DNA of 6,026 nucleotides from Patescibacteria group bacterium (lineage in GTDB: Bacteria > Patescibacteriota > Patescibacteriia > Veblenbacterales > UBA10138): NCBI GenBank assembly GCA_003512705.1, contig DOPF01000074.1:4112-10137 (forward strand), given 5' to 3'. Made by a program: the position numbers and the translations under genes. This document shows, in pieces, positions 1 to 4,876 of the stretch (positions are counted from its first letter, which is position 1; each line of letters starts with the position of its first letter). The notes beneath the pieces are model-generated. The model had not been told where the DNA came from, made no database searches, and was given only the letters and a program-made list of their open reading frames with translations.

Positions 1-2
1 TC

Positions 3-155
3 CGTTCCGGCTCGTTTCACCGGTCGGTAGCATTACCAGCCGCAGTTGATGGCGACCGGGCCAAGGCTACTTATGAAAAAGGCGTGCTGAAAATTACTAT
101 TCCCAAAGCCGAGCGCGCCAAACCCAAGACAGTTAAAGTGGAGGTTAAGGATTAA
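3..155 (+). CDS. Hsp20/alpha-crystallin small heat-shock protein, 3' end only (50 codons)
   Basis: Open at the window edge; the visible frame ends in TAA at 153-155. The product would be an ATP-independent holdase that binds unfolding proteins in the cytoplasm as an oligomer. The translation runs RSGSFHRSVALPAAVD, then YEKGVLKITIPKAE and KTVKVEVKD. The first part matches the SF.R...LP.VD region of the alpha-crystallin domain. The GVLKITIPK stretch is the family's conserved G-V-L beta strand. The final V-K-V fits the C-terminal I/V-x-I/V motif that docks onto neighbouring subunits in the oligomer. The start, promoter and N-terminal arm lie outside the window. It is on the same strand as dnaK and dnaJ, which suits a chaperone cluster, but a minus-strand operon separates it from dnaK, so it is probably not cotranscribed. 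Family call is firm; which Hsp20 paralogue it is cannot be told. Confidence 0.9.
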   Translation, partial: RSGSFHRSVALPAAVDGDRAKATYEKGVLKITIPKAERAKPKTVKVEVKD

Positions 156-193
156 AAAAGCGCCCGTCCTTGAGTTGAAGTCAAAGGACGGGC
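154..193 (-). terminator. Intrinsic terminator for the minus-strand membrane operon, overlapping the hsp20 stop codon
   Basis: A 10-bp perfect stem (162-171 with 184-193, arms GCCCGTCCTT/AAGGACGGGC) has a 12-nt loop. On the minus strand it is followed two bases later by six Ts (plus-strand A154-A159). On the plus strand the hairpin is followed by CTTGGGG, with no T-run, so it is a proper terminator only for minus transcripts. It may still slow plus-strand transcription leaving hsp20. The T-run shares bases with the hsp20 stop, a very tight convergent arrangement. Confidence 0.8.
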
Positions 194-250
194 CTTGGGG
201 TGAGTTCACCAGCGGCGGATTCACCTTAAGAAAATAAATAAAGAACGTTG

Positions 251-769
251 TTATTTTAAAAGAAGGATTCGGTCTCGCAGAGAGGCTACTGGATTGGTGA
301 TTAACATAGCGCAGGCCAACAGAATTACCCCTAGACACACCGTGATGACCACTTTGAGTGCCACATGGCCGTCTTGGTGAGTCAGCGATAATATGCCGTG
401 AATTGCGAGGTAGGTGATTATAATCGTCGGAACCAGGCTGGTTAGAGAGAACCTAATACTTTCCGGTCTGATACCGTTTAGTGGGTGCTGTTTAAGATAG
501 TTCGCTAACTCCGTCCGGCTGATTATCGTTTCCCTGAATAAGAGGCATGATATGATCAAGCAGGCCAGGGAAGATAATCCAAGAATTCCACCCCCGATTA
601 CGCGTGTTCCCATTGGTTCGGAAACGATAGCAAGGTAGCCGAAGGCAGCCAGCACTACGGCATATATGAGAATACTTATACCACCCCAACTGTAGGTCAA
701 AATATCGCCTCGAATAATGGTGTCCTTCGCTGGAGGAATAAATTCCGGTGATGGTGTTTGTGTAGTCAT
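251..769 (-). CDS. Hypothetical four-helix membrane protein (172 aa), second gene of operon
   Basis: I do not recognise a family. The N-terminal 25 residues are polar and proline-containing (TQTPSPEFIPPAKD), with no signal peptide. Four hydrophobic segments follow at about 29-49, 57-78, 107-129 and 137-157. A polar loop at about 79-106 (RETIISRTELANYLKQHPLNGIRP) should be cytoplasmic if both termini are inside, and a short basic tail (RDRILLLK) ends the protein. The start is well fixed: ATG 769-767 overlaps the TGA of the upstream gene (ATGA), and a full GGAGG (781-777) sits 7 nt before it. Translational coupling with the 116-aa membrane protein is therefore likely, and the two may form one complex; that is inference. 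No catalytic motif or metal-binding cluster is visible. Real gene: confident; function unknown. Confidence 0.8.
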   Translation of the reverse strand: MTTQTPSPEFIPPAKDTIIRGDILTYSWGGISILIYAVVLAAFGYLAIVSEPMGTRVIGGGILGLSSLACLIISCLLFRETIISRTELANYLKQHPLNGIRPESIRFSLTSLVPTIIITYLAIHGILSLTHQDGHVALKVVITVCLGVILLACAMLITNPVASLRDRILLLK

Positions 770-1116
770 GTTTTAACCTCCTGGGTTGGATGATGGATGG
801 GTTTCAATAAATGTGTTCTTACGGCATCGTGAAGTTCTTCTGCGCCCTCGCCTAAGCGCTTATATTCTTGGTTCCGGCGCCAGCGAAATCCAATCGCCCC
901 GCTTAATAAGATTAAAAACAAGGCGATTGAGAATGTTCCACCACCGTCGTAATTAACAACTTTGATGGAAATTTCCGTATATAGCAGCACGAAGATGGTC
1001 GCTACTACGGCCGCACTCGCTAAAAGTCCAAGCCCCAAGGCCTGGCAGGCCGGAACGTGAGCTTTTCCCTCGGAAATTTTAATGAGCGATTTTCTTACTT
1101 CGTCAGTAACTTCCAT
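766..1116 (-). CDS. Hypothetical two-helix membrane protein (116 aa), first gene of operon
   Basis: No family recognised. It has a polar N-terminus (MEVTDEVRKSLIKISEGKAH), then a hydrophobic segment at about 26-46 and a second at about 61-77. They are joined by a short loop containing NYDGGG. A strongly basic stretch (RWRRNQEYKR, about 78-87) follows directly, so by the positive-inside rule the C-terminal tail, and hence the N-terminus too, should be cytoplasmic. The start ATG at 1116-1114 has GGAGGG (1128-1123) 6 nt upstream, and a good minus-strand promoter lies about 60 nt further up. Its TGA overlaps the ATG of the next gene by 4 bp. The gene reads away from dnaK. Its place inside a chaperone cluster does not itself give a function. 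Confidence 0.78.
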   Translation of the reverse strand: MEVTDEVRKSLIKISEGKAHVPACQALGLGLLASAAVVATIFVLLYTEISIKVVNYDGGGTFSIALFLILLSGAIGFRWRRNQEYKRLGEGAEELHDAVRTHLLKPIHHPTQEVKT

Positions 1117-1181
1117 AGCAATCCCTCCAGAATAAGTCAGTTCGTGTCAGCCTAAGTTATGTTTATTTTCAAAATTAATTC

Positions 1182-1210
1182 ATCTTACAATTATTTACCA
1201 CAAAAGTCAA
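1182..1210 (-). promoter_or_regulatory. Sigma70-type promoter of the membrane-protein operon
   Basis: Read on the minus strand, TTGACT (1210-1205) and TAAGAT (1187-1182) are separated by exactly 17 nt. Transcription would start near 1175, leaving a leader of about 60 nt before the ATG at 1116. It is the best -35/-10 pair in the divergent region and faces the operon. Confidence 0.6.
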
Positions 1211-1219
1211 TTTTATAAT
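1191..1219 (+). promoter_or_regulatory. Possible dnaK-side promoter (perfect -10, weak -35)
   Basis: TATAAT lies at 1214-1219, with TTATTT at 1191-1196 as the only -35 candidate at 17-nt spacing. It overlaps the minus-strand promoter, so the two would compete. A transcript from here would include the leader ORF at 1246. A second TATAAT at 1335-1340, just 17 nt before the dnaK ATG, has no recognisable -35 (GGGCGA at the matching place) and would leave almost no leader. No CIRCE inverted repeat (TTAGCACTC-N9-GAGTGCTAA) is seen in the region. Confidence 0.35.
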
Positions 1220-1245
1220 CTAATAACTATTAAATTTATGCAAAT

Positions 1246-1365
1246 ATGCCAAAAATATTAGGAATCGATTTAGGAACCCCGAAGAAAGCCCGCCTGGGGC
1301 GGTATTCTACGGGGCGAGACAGGTATTTAATAATTATAATCAAGGACCAAAAAATATATGTCTAA
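1246..1365 (+). pseudogene. Duplicated dnaK 5' stub forming a 39-codon leader ORF
   Basis: ATG at 1246 opens a frame beginning [11 protein letters not shown], the same as the true DnaK start ([11 protein letters not shown]) except residue 2. The 33 nt at 1246-1278 match 1358-1390 at 27 of 33 positions; the differences fall in four codons, and three of those are silent. After codon 11 the frame leaves DnaK and runs through a GC-rich palindrome (PKKARLGRYSTGRDR...) to TAA at 1363-1365. That stop lies 3-5 nt beyond the dnaK start codon, so the two frames overlap by 8 nt. No Shine-Dalgarno precedes ATG 1246. It is either a fossil of an insertion or recombination at the dnaK 5' end, or a translated leader that influences dnaK initiation. 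The homology is plain; translation is unproven. Confidence 0.75.
1277..1314. repeat. Palindromic repeat, copy 1 (CCCCG-A-AGAA / TTCTACGGGG arms)
   Basis: Outer arms at 1277-1286 and 1305-1314 pair over 10 positions with a single A/A mismatch. Inside is a second stem, CCGCC (1290-1294) with GGCGG (1298-1302) and a TGG loop. The arms match those of the palindrome at 3299-3334, so I treat the two as one family. The left arm begins on the last two bases of the duplicated dnaK codon 11 (ACC), marking the exact breakpoint of the stub. It is GC-rich within an AT-rich intergenic stretch. Confidence 0.65.
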
Positions 1366-3259
1366 AATACTCGGAATAGATTTGGGAACCACTAATTCGT
1401 GCATGGCGGTTATTGAGGGTGGCGAGCCCAAGGTGTTGGAAAATAAAGAAGGGGCTCGCACCACGCCATCAATGGTGGCCGTTACCAAAACCGGAGAGCG
1501 GCTGGTGGGTTTGTTAGCTAAGCGACAATCTGTCACCAATCCAACTAATACCTTGTCTTCTATCAAACGGCTTATCGGCCGCCGCTGGGGCGATGCTGAA
1601 GTTCAGCGCGATTTGAAAGTTTTACCGTTTAAAATGAAACAGTCGGGTGATGGCGTGAAAATAGAAATGGGCGGCAAGGATTACAGTCCACCGGAAATTT
1701 CGGCTATGGTATTGCAAAAGTTAAAGGCCGACGCCGAGGAACGTTTGGGTGAACCAATTACCGAAGCGGTTATTACCGTGCCGGCGTATTTTGACGATTC
1801 GCAAAGGCAGGCGACTAAGGACGCCGGGGAAATCGCCGGGCTAAAAGTAAAACGTATTATTAACGAACCGACGGCCGCGGCCTTGGCTTATGGTTTTGAT
1901 AAAAAGAAAGATCAGAAAATCGCCGTTTACGATCTAGGCGGCGGCACTTTTGATATTTCTATTTTGGAAGTTTCAGCCGACACGGTTGAGGTAAAATCCA
2001 CCAACGGTGACACGCACTTGGGCGGTGATGATTTTGATCAGCGGTTAATTCAATGGGTCATTGATGAATTTAAAAAAGATCAAGGTATTGATTTGGCCAA
2101 AGATCCATTGGCGGTTCAGCGCATTAAAGAAGGGGCCGAGAAAGCCAAGATTGAATTATCAACCACCTCGGAAACCGAAATCAACCAGCCGTTTATCACC
2201 TCAGACGCTTCGGGCCCTAAGCATATGATGATTAAGTTAACGCGGGCTAAGTTAGAAGAAATTGTGGGTGATTTAGTAGAAAAAACATTAGAACCAGTTA
2301 AAAAGGCTTTGGCCGACGCTAAAATGTCCACCAAAGATATCAATGAGGTGTTAATGGTTGGTGGTATGACTAGAATGCCGCTAGTACTGCAAACCGTAGA
2401 AAAATTCTTTGGTAAAAAGCCCAATGTGTCGGTAAATCCCGATGAAGTTGTGGCGGTAGGCGCAGCTGTACAAGCCGGCGTTTTGCAGGGCGAGGTGCGC
2501 GATGTGTTGCTGTTAGATGTTACCCCGCTATCGCTTGGTCTGGAAACCTTAGGCGGCGTGGCTACTAAATTAATTGATCGCAATACTACTATTCCTACTT
2601 CTAAATCACAAATTTTCTCAACCGCGGCTGATTCACAAACATCGGTAGAAATTCACGTACTGCAAGGGGAAAGAGAATTTGCTCGTGATAACAAAACTTT
2701 AGGTCGGTTTATTCTGGATGGTATTCCGCCAGCGCCGCGGGGTATGCCGCAAATTGAAGTTACGTTTGATATTGACGCCAATGGTATTTTGAATGTTAAG
2801 GCAGTTGATAAAGCCACCAGCAAGGCGCAGCATATAACTATAACCGCGTCATCTGGTTTATCTAAAGATGAAGTGGAAAAAATGAAAAAAGAAGCCGAAC
2901 AGCACGCCACTGAAGACAAAAAGAAGCGCGAATTGATTGATATGAAAAACCAAGCCGACAGCGTGGTGTATCAAACTGAAAAAATGATAAAAGAGCAGGG
3001 CGAAAAAGTGCCGGCTGATGTTAAGAAAACTGTGGAGGAAAAGTTAGAAGAAGTTAAGAAAGTTAAAGACGGCGAAGATACTGAAGCTATAAAGAAATCT
3101 ATGGATGATTTACAGCAAGCCGCTATGAAAATAGGAGAGGCGATGTATAAGCAGGGCCAGCAAACAACCCCCAACACACAACAGTCAACTGCTGGGCAAA
3201 CGTCTGGTGATAATAAATCTAGCCCCGTTGAGGGTGAAGTGGAGGATGTTAAGAAGTAA
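1358..3259 (+). CDS. dnaK: Molecular chaperone DnaK (Hsp70), complete, 633 aa
   Basis: Cytoplasmic ATP-driven chaperone that binds exposed hydrophobic segments of unfolded proteins, working with DnaJ and GrpE. The nucleotide-binding domain (about 1-380) carries all signatures: IDLGTTNS (7-14), [20 protein letters not shown] (138-157), [12 protein letters not shown] (170-181), [11 protein letters not shown] (191-201) and [11 protein letters not shown] (331-341). K70 and T197 correspond to the catalytic lysine and autophosphorylated threonine of E. coli DnaK. The segment around 77-110 that Gram-positive DnaKs lack is present. The interdomain linker is DVLLLDV (382-388), followed by the beta-sandwich substrate domain (about 390-500) and the charged helical lid (about 501-605). 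A Q/T/S-rich flexible tail ends EGEVEDVKK. Length is normal (E. coli 638). The ribosome site is weak: AAGGA at 1342-1346, 11 nt from ATG. The start is fixed by family alignment, and an overlapping upstream stub may affect initiation. Confidence 0.98.
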   Translation: MSKILGIDLGTTNSCMAVIEGGEPKVLENKEGARTTPSMVAVTKTGERLVGLLAKRQSVTNPTNTLSSIKRLIGRRWGDAEVQRDLKVLPFKMKQSGDGVKIEMGGKDYSPPEISAMVLQKLKADAEERLGEPITEAVITVPAYFDDSQRQATKDAGEIAGLKVKRIINEPTAAALAYGFDKKKDQKIAVYDLGGGTFDISILEVSADTVEVKSTNGDTHLGGDDFDQRLIQWVIDEFKKDQGIDLAKDPLAVQRIKEGAEKAKIELSTTSETEINQPFITSDASGPKHMMIKLTRAKLEEIVGDLVEKTLEPVKKALADAKMSTKDINEVLMVGGMTRMPLVLQTVEKFFGKKPNVSVNPDEVVAVGAAVQAGVLQGEVRDVLLLDVTPLSLGLETLGGVATKLIDRNTTIPTSKSQIFSTAADSQTSVEIHVLQGEREFARDNKTLGRFILDGIPPAPRGMPQIEVTFDIDANGILNVKAVDKATSKAQHITITASSGLSKDEVEKMKKEAEQHATEDKKKRELIDMKNQADSVVYQTEKMIKEQGEKVPADVKKTVEEKLEEVKKVKDGEDTEAIKKSMDDLQQAAMKIGEAMYKQGQQTTPNTQQSTAGQTSGDNKSSPVEGEVEDVKK

Positions 3260-3298
3260 TTTTTTTGTTAGAGGTGGAGGACTCGGAGTTGCGCCGTG

Positions 3299-3334
3299 CC
3301 CCGTAGAGTCGAACGAAGTGAGACTTCTACGGGG
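3299..3334. repeat. Palindromic repeat, copy 2 (CCCCGTAGA / TCTACGGGG arms)
   Basis: A perfect 9-bp outer stem (3299-3307 with 3326-3334) is extended by GTC/GAC (3308-3310 with 3322-3324) past one bulged T, leaving the loop GAACGAAGTGA. The arms are the same as those of the element at 1277-1314, while the interior differs. The two copies bracket dnaK. Confidence 0.7.
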
Positions 3335-3359
3335 AAGCCTACCTCCTCCGGGGCGTGTC

Positions 3360-3374
3360 TCCGCCTTAGGCGGA
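3360..3374. repeat. Short perfect palindrome TCCGCC-TTA-GGCGGA
   Basis: A 6-bp arm pair around TTA. It is too short to terminate by itself and no T-run follows. From memory such TCCGCCTWAGGCGGA motifs recur between genes in Patescibacteria; that is recollection, not shown here. Confidence 0.5.
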
Positions 3375-3398
3375 TAGCCTCGCCCGTTTCGCCAGCTC

Positions 3399-3418
3399 GA
3401 AGCCAAGCAGTTGGCTTC
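3399..3418. repeat. 8-bp hairpin GAAGCCAA-GCAG-TTGGCTTC
   Basis: Perfect stem with a 4-nt loop in the region after dnaK. It is stable, but the following bases (TCGCTTACGG) are not a T-run. It could protect the dnaK mRNA 3' end or assist factor-dependent termination; this is inference. Confidence 0.55.
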
Positions 3419-3480
3419 TCGCTTACGGCTCAACCCCCTAACAACCCCGCTCCTGGCACGCTTTTGATCCTTAACCTATC

Positions 3481-3508
3481 ACTTTCCTACTTGCCTAAAT
3501 AGGAAAGT
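3481..3508. repeat. 9-bp hairpin ACTTTCCTA / TAGGAAAGT
   Basis: Perfect arms at 3481-3489 and 3500-3508 with a 10-nt loop. No T-run on either side, so it is more likely a structural or regulatory element ahead of the DUF3467 gene than a terminator. Confidence 0.5.
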
Positions 3509-3583
3509 AGTAGAAAATTAAATGGTCTTAATTCTCGATTCATAATTCATTATTCTTTATTCTTAATTCATAATTTAAAGTAT

Positions 3584-3871
3584 ATGGCGAATCAACCACA
3601 ACAAATACAAGTGAAAATTCCTGACGAAGTGTTAAAAGGAGTGTATGCCAATCTAGTACAAATTGCTCACACTAAAGAGGAGTTTGTGCTGGATTTTGCC
3701 AACGTTATGCCCCCACAAGGCATTGTTAATGCCCGCGTATACCTATCGCCAGCGCATGCCAAGAGGCTGGCTAAGGCCCTGTTGGACAATGTAGGCCGCT
3801 ATGAGGCCCAATTCAGCAAGATAGACGAAGGCCCGTCACCTGTGCCGGAAGTCGGTTTTAAGACCGAGTAG
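3584..3871 (+). CDS. DUF3467 family protein (95 aa)
   Basis: The core, about residues 13-77, has the pattern of DUF3467: a short helix with Y-NLV (EVLKGVYANLVQIAHTKEEF), then VLDFANVMPP, the strand VNARVYLSP, and the helix HAKRLAKALLDNVGRYEAQF. The HAKRL...LDN..RYE...F ending is the most telling part. The family is small, cytoplasmic and of unknown function; nothing here suggests catalysis. The tail (EGPSPVPEVGFKTE) is proline-rich and probably flexible. ATG at 3584 follows an AT-rich leader with no Shine-Dalgarno (TTTAAAGTAT), as for dnaJ. It lies between dnaK and dnaJ on the same strand, so a link to folding stress is conceivable, but only from position. A small hairpin (TCGGT/ACCGA, 3852-3867) sits at its 3' end. 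Confidence 0.88.
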   Translation: MANQPQQIQVKIPDEVLKGVYANLVQIAHTKEEFVLDFANVMPPQGIVNARVYLSPAHAKRLAKALLDNVGRYEAQFSKIDEGPSPVPEVGFKTE

Positions 3872-3876
3872 ATACA

Positions 3877-3921
3877 TTTGACACACCTCCGTCGCGTTTT
3901 TAAGCGCGACTTCGGCGTGCG
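3877..3921 (+). repeat. Structured repeat, copy 1 (TTTGAC..CACCT..CGT - hairpin - CTTCGGCG.GCG)
   Basis: Begins 5 nt after the DUF3467 stop. It consists of TTTGACACACCTCCG, then an 8-bp hairpin (3891-3898 with 3903-3910, GTCGCGTT/GGCGCGAC-type pairing with one T-G, loop TTTA), then TTCGGCGTGCG. It aligns without gaps to the copy at 3991. Read as DNA, TTGACA here looks like a -35 box, but no -10 follows at the right spacing. Confidence 0.65.
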
Positions 3922-3990
3922 AGACAAACATTAGGGCATGTTTTAAATAAAATACCATCTCTGGTGCGTGGCACTAGAGTACCTAGTGAA

Positions 3991-4035
3991 TTTGACCCAC
4001 CTGCGTTTCGGCATTGGCCGGAACTTCGGCGGGCG
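3991..4035 (+). repeat. Structured repeat, copy 2
   Basis: Same layout as the copy at 3877: TTTGACCCACCTGCG, then an 8-bp stem (4005-4012 with 4017-4024, GTTTCGGC/GCCGGAAC, one T-G pair, 4-nt loop ATTG), then TTCGGCGGGCG. Flanks are nearly identical to copy 1 (about 26 of 29 positions) while the hairpin interior differs, and four of the eight stem positions change on both sides so that pairing is kept. Confidence 0.65.
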
Positions 4036-4105
4036 GGGACGCCTATTGTGTCCGTCTCGAGATAATTTATCAACCCCGTGCTTGTGGCGCGGGCAACTTG
4101 TTAGC

Positions 4106-4134
4106 TTGACAACTTAATAACCCTGCGTTACCAT
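4106..4134 (+). promoter_or_regulatory. Sigma70-type promoter for the GTG-start gene
   Basis: A perfect TTGACA (4106-4111) is followed after 17 nt by TACCAT (4129-4134). Transcription would begin near 4141 and give a 40-nt leader with AGGTGA before the GTG at 4181. Confidence 0.5.
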
Positions 4135-4180
4135 AGGTAGTAATAAATTTACTCGTGAAAACAAACCTATAGGTGATGCC

Positions 4181-4483
4181 GTGGCCAACGGAAAACAGGG
4201 TACTTTAATACAGCGAATTTATGTCCGAACGGAGCTACCAGGCACTCGATTTGAGTTAACGCTGAATGCGTTTGAAAACCCATCAATTTTAGAGATTGTA
4301 AATCCGCATCCTCTCCAAATTGAGGTGAAACTAATTTTTCGACGCAATGGTGGTAATGCGGAGGAAATAAGTTTCAGCCTTCACCCGCCGGTGATTGAGG
4401 TTCTGGGTATGTTGCCCATTAACATATATGGGGTACGAGAGCCGGGGCCGCCGCTAATAATAACTCAGATAGTTCGTTTATAA
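4181..4483 (+). CDS. Hypothetical protein, 100 aa, GTG start
   Basis: I do not recognise a family. GTG at 4181 is preceded by AGGTGA (4171-4176) at suitable spacing; the ATG at 4176 is in another frame and stops after 10 codons. The protein has no signal peptide, membrane helix or cysteine. Alternating hydrophobic residues (RIYVRTELPGTRFELTLNAF, LQIEVKLIF, EEISFSL, LIITQIV) suggest a mostly beta-strand fold, with prolines in loops (VNPHPL, LHPPVIEV, EPGPP). A 17-nt-spaced promoter stands before it and an 11-bp terminator after it, making an independent transcription unit between dnaK and dnaJ. The context argues that it is real; the function is unknown. A longer frame on the other strand (4419-4847) overlaps its end but runs through the terminator and the next promoter and is less likely. 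Confidence 0.6.
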   Translation: MANGKQGTLIQRIYVRTELPGTRFELTLNAFENPSILEIVNPHPLQIEVKLIFRRNGGNAEEISFSLHPPVIEVLGMLPINIYGVREPGPPLIITQIVRL

Positions 4484-4504
4484 TTCCGCGGTGGGCTTTT
4501 CTTA

Positions 4505-4554
4505 TTAAGGTAACCCGTTTCACACTGGTTACCTTAAATTTTGCGTATTTTTTT
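4505..4554 (+). terminator. Intrinsic terminator after the GTG-start gene
   Basis: An 11-bp perfect inverted repeat (TTAAGGTAACC 4505-4515, GGTTACCTTAA 4527-4537) with an 11-nt loop is followed by AATTTTGCG and a run of Ts at 4548-4554. It lies 22 nt after the stop of the 100-aa gene. The last Ts overlap the -35 box of the next gene. Confidence 0.75.
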
Positions 4555-4581
4555 GACAATTTAACCAGCGTCTTATACACT
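4553..4581 (+). promoter_or_regulatory. Sigma70-type promoter for the 55-aa gene (and perhaps dnaJ)
   Basis: TTGACA (4553-4558) and TACACT (4576-4581) are 17 nt apart; TATACA two bases earlier is an alternative -10. The start point near 4588 gives a leader of about 50 nt. As no terminator with a T-run separates the 55-aa gene from dnaJ, the transcript could continue into dnaJ. Confidence 0.55.
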
Positions 4582-4638
4582 GACCGCAAAGCGTACGTTA
4601 ATTCATCATGGTCAATAATCAAACTTACGAGGTCTATT

Positions 4639-4806
4639 ATGGCCGAGCTTCCACGCCCATCTACCACCAAACAACGCGATTCCCAAAAGGAATCTACCGA
4701 TTCCAAAGCTCCGGCCCCAAAACCGGATGACGCCAAGGCGAAGGCCGAGGCCGAGCGTCGCGAAGAGGCAAGGGATATTATGGAGGGATACGCAGACAAT
4801 TTATAA
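4639..4806 (+). CDS. Small charged, probably disordered protein, 55 aa
   Basis: ATG at 4639 has GAGG (4629-4632) 6 nt upstream and a promoter 58 nt before it; the frame ends at TAA 4804-4806. The product starts MAELPRPSTTKQRDSQKEST, continues through an A/P/K-rich stretch (SKAPAPKPDDAKAK), and becomes a charged segment likely to be helical (AEAERREEARDIMEGYADNL). It lacks hydrophobic core, cysteines and membrane segments, so it is probably intrinsically disordered with a helical end. No family recognised. It lies 70 nt before dnaJ on the same strand and may be cotranscribed with it. A competing 40-codon frame starts at ATG 4608 and ends at 4730, but lacks a ribosome site. Expression signals make this the better choice; conservation is untested. 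Confidence 0.6.
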   Translation: MAELPRPSTTKQRDSQKESTDSKAPAPKPDDAKAKAEAERREEARDIMEGYADNL

Positions 4807-4832
4807 TCCCCGTGGACCTTATCAAGTTTCAA

Positions 4833-4869
4833 AAAGGCGCAGGACATAAATTCAATGAACTGTGCCTTT
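4833..4869 (+). promoter_or_regulatory. Hairpin in the dnaJ leader, ending 7 nt before the start codon
   Basis: AAAGGCGCAG (4833-4842) pairs with CTGTGCCTTT (4860-4869) over 10 bp including one G-T, with a 17-nt loop. Only ATAATTT lies between it and the dnaJ ATG, and dnaJ has no Shine-Dalgarno. It is not followed by a T-run, so it is not a typical terminator. It may modulate dnaJ translation. Confidence 0.5.
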
Positions 4870-4876
4870 ATAATTT

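Larger units (their letters stand above)
3260..3583. other. Gene-free region after dnaK: hairpin cluster then AT-rich leader
   Basis: The first two thirds are GC-rich and hold four inverted repeats (3299-3334, 3360-3374, 3399-3418, 3481-3508). None is followed by a T-run on the plus strand; the only T-run (3260-3266) comes directly after the dnaK stop and before the hairpins, so no classical terminator is present. GGAGGA near 3277-3282 could pair with TCCTCC near 3344-3349 and enclose the first hairpin. The last 50 nt are AT-rich, with ATTCATAATT repeated at 3538-3547 and 3566-3575, and lead into the DUF3467 gene. The short frames here read through the palindromes and look spurious. Confidence 0.7.
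3872..4180. other. Gene-free region between DUF3467 gene and the GTG-start gene
   Basis: It holds two copies of a 45-nt structured repeat, a 6-bp hairpin CACTAG/CTAGTG (3972-3988) just before the second copy, and GGAC/GTCC (4037-4053) just after it. An 11-nt palindrome GATAATTTATC (4061-4071) comes next, then a promoter for the next gene. No frame with a plausible start was found. It could encode a small structured RNA. Confidence 0.6.

Noticed and set aside
1314..1321. Shared 8-mer GCGAGACA between the dnaK leader (1314-1321) and the first structured repeat (3919-3926)
   Set aside because: An 8-base match is expected by chance in a window of this size and the surrounding bases do not align.
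1117..1357. CIRCE/HrcA operator or sigma32 promoter ahead of dnaK
   Set aside because: No TTAGCACTC/GAGTGCTAA pair and no CTTGAAA with CCCCAT-type -10 could be found in either orientation.
3185..3433. 82-codon minus-strand frame over the dnaK 3' end and the hairpins
   Set aside because: It overlaps the dnaK coding end and the palindromes and has no supporting signals.
3296..3502. 68-codon plus-strand frame beginning MPRRVERSETST in the region after dnaK
   Set aside because: It reads straight through three palindromes and has no ribosome site; such peptides are typical translations of repeat elements.
3883..3890. Anti-Shine-Dalgarno-like CACCTCC in the first structured repeat, suggesting an RNA that binds ribosome sites
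   Set aside because: The second copy has CACCTGC instead, so the complementarity is not conserved between the two copies.
3877..4035. CRISPR array
   Set aside because: Only two copies, with 114-nt period and an internal variable hairpin instead of constant repeats with spacers; no cas genes nearby.
4419..4847. 142-codon minus-strand frame between the 100-aa gene and dnaJ
   Set aside because: It has no ribosome site and runs through a clear plus-strand terminator, a plus-strand promoter and the 55-aa gene; the translation is serine/alanine-rich shadow-like sequence with no family resemblance.
4869..4874. TATAAT directly before the dnaJ ATG as a leaderless promoter
   Set aside because: Transcription would start inside the J-domain codons, and no -35 lies at the right distance; the family start MSKDYY is firm.
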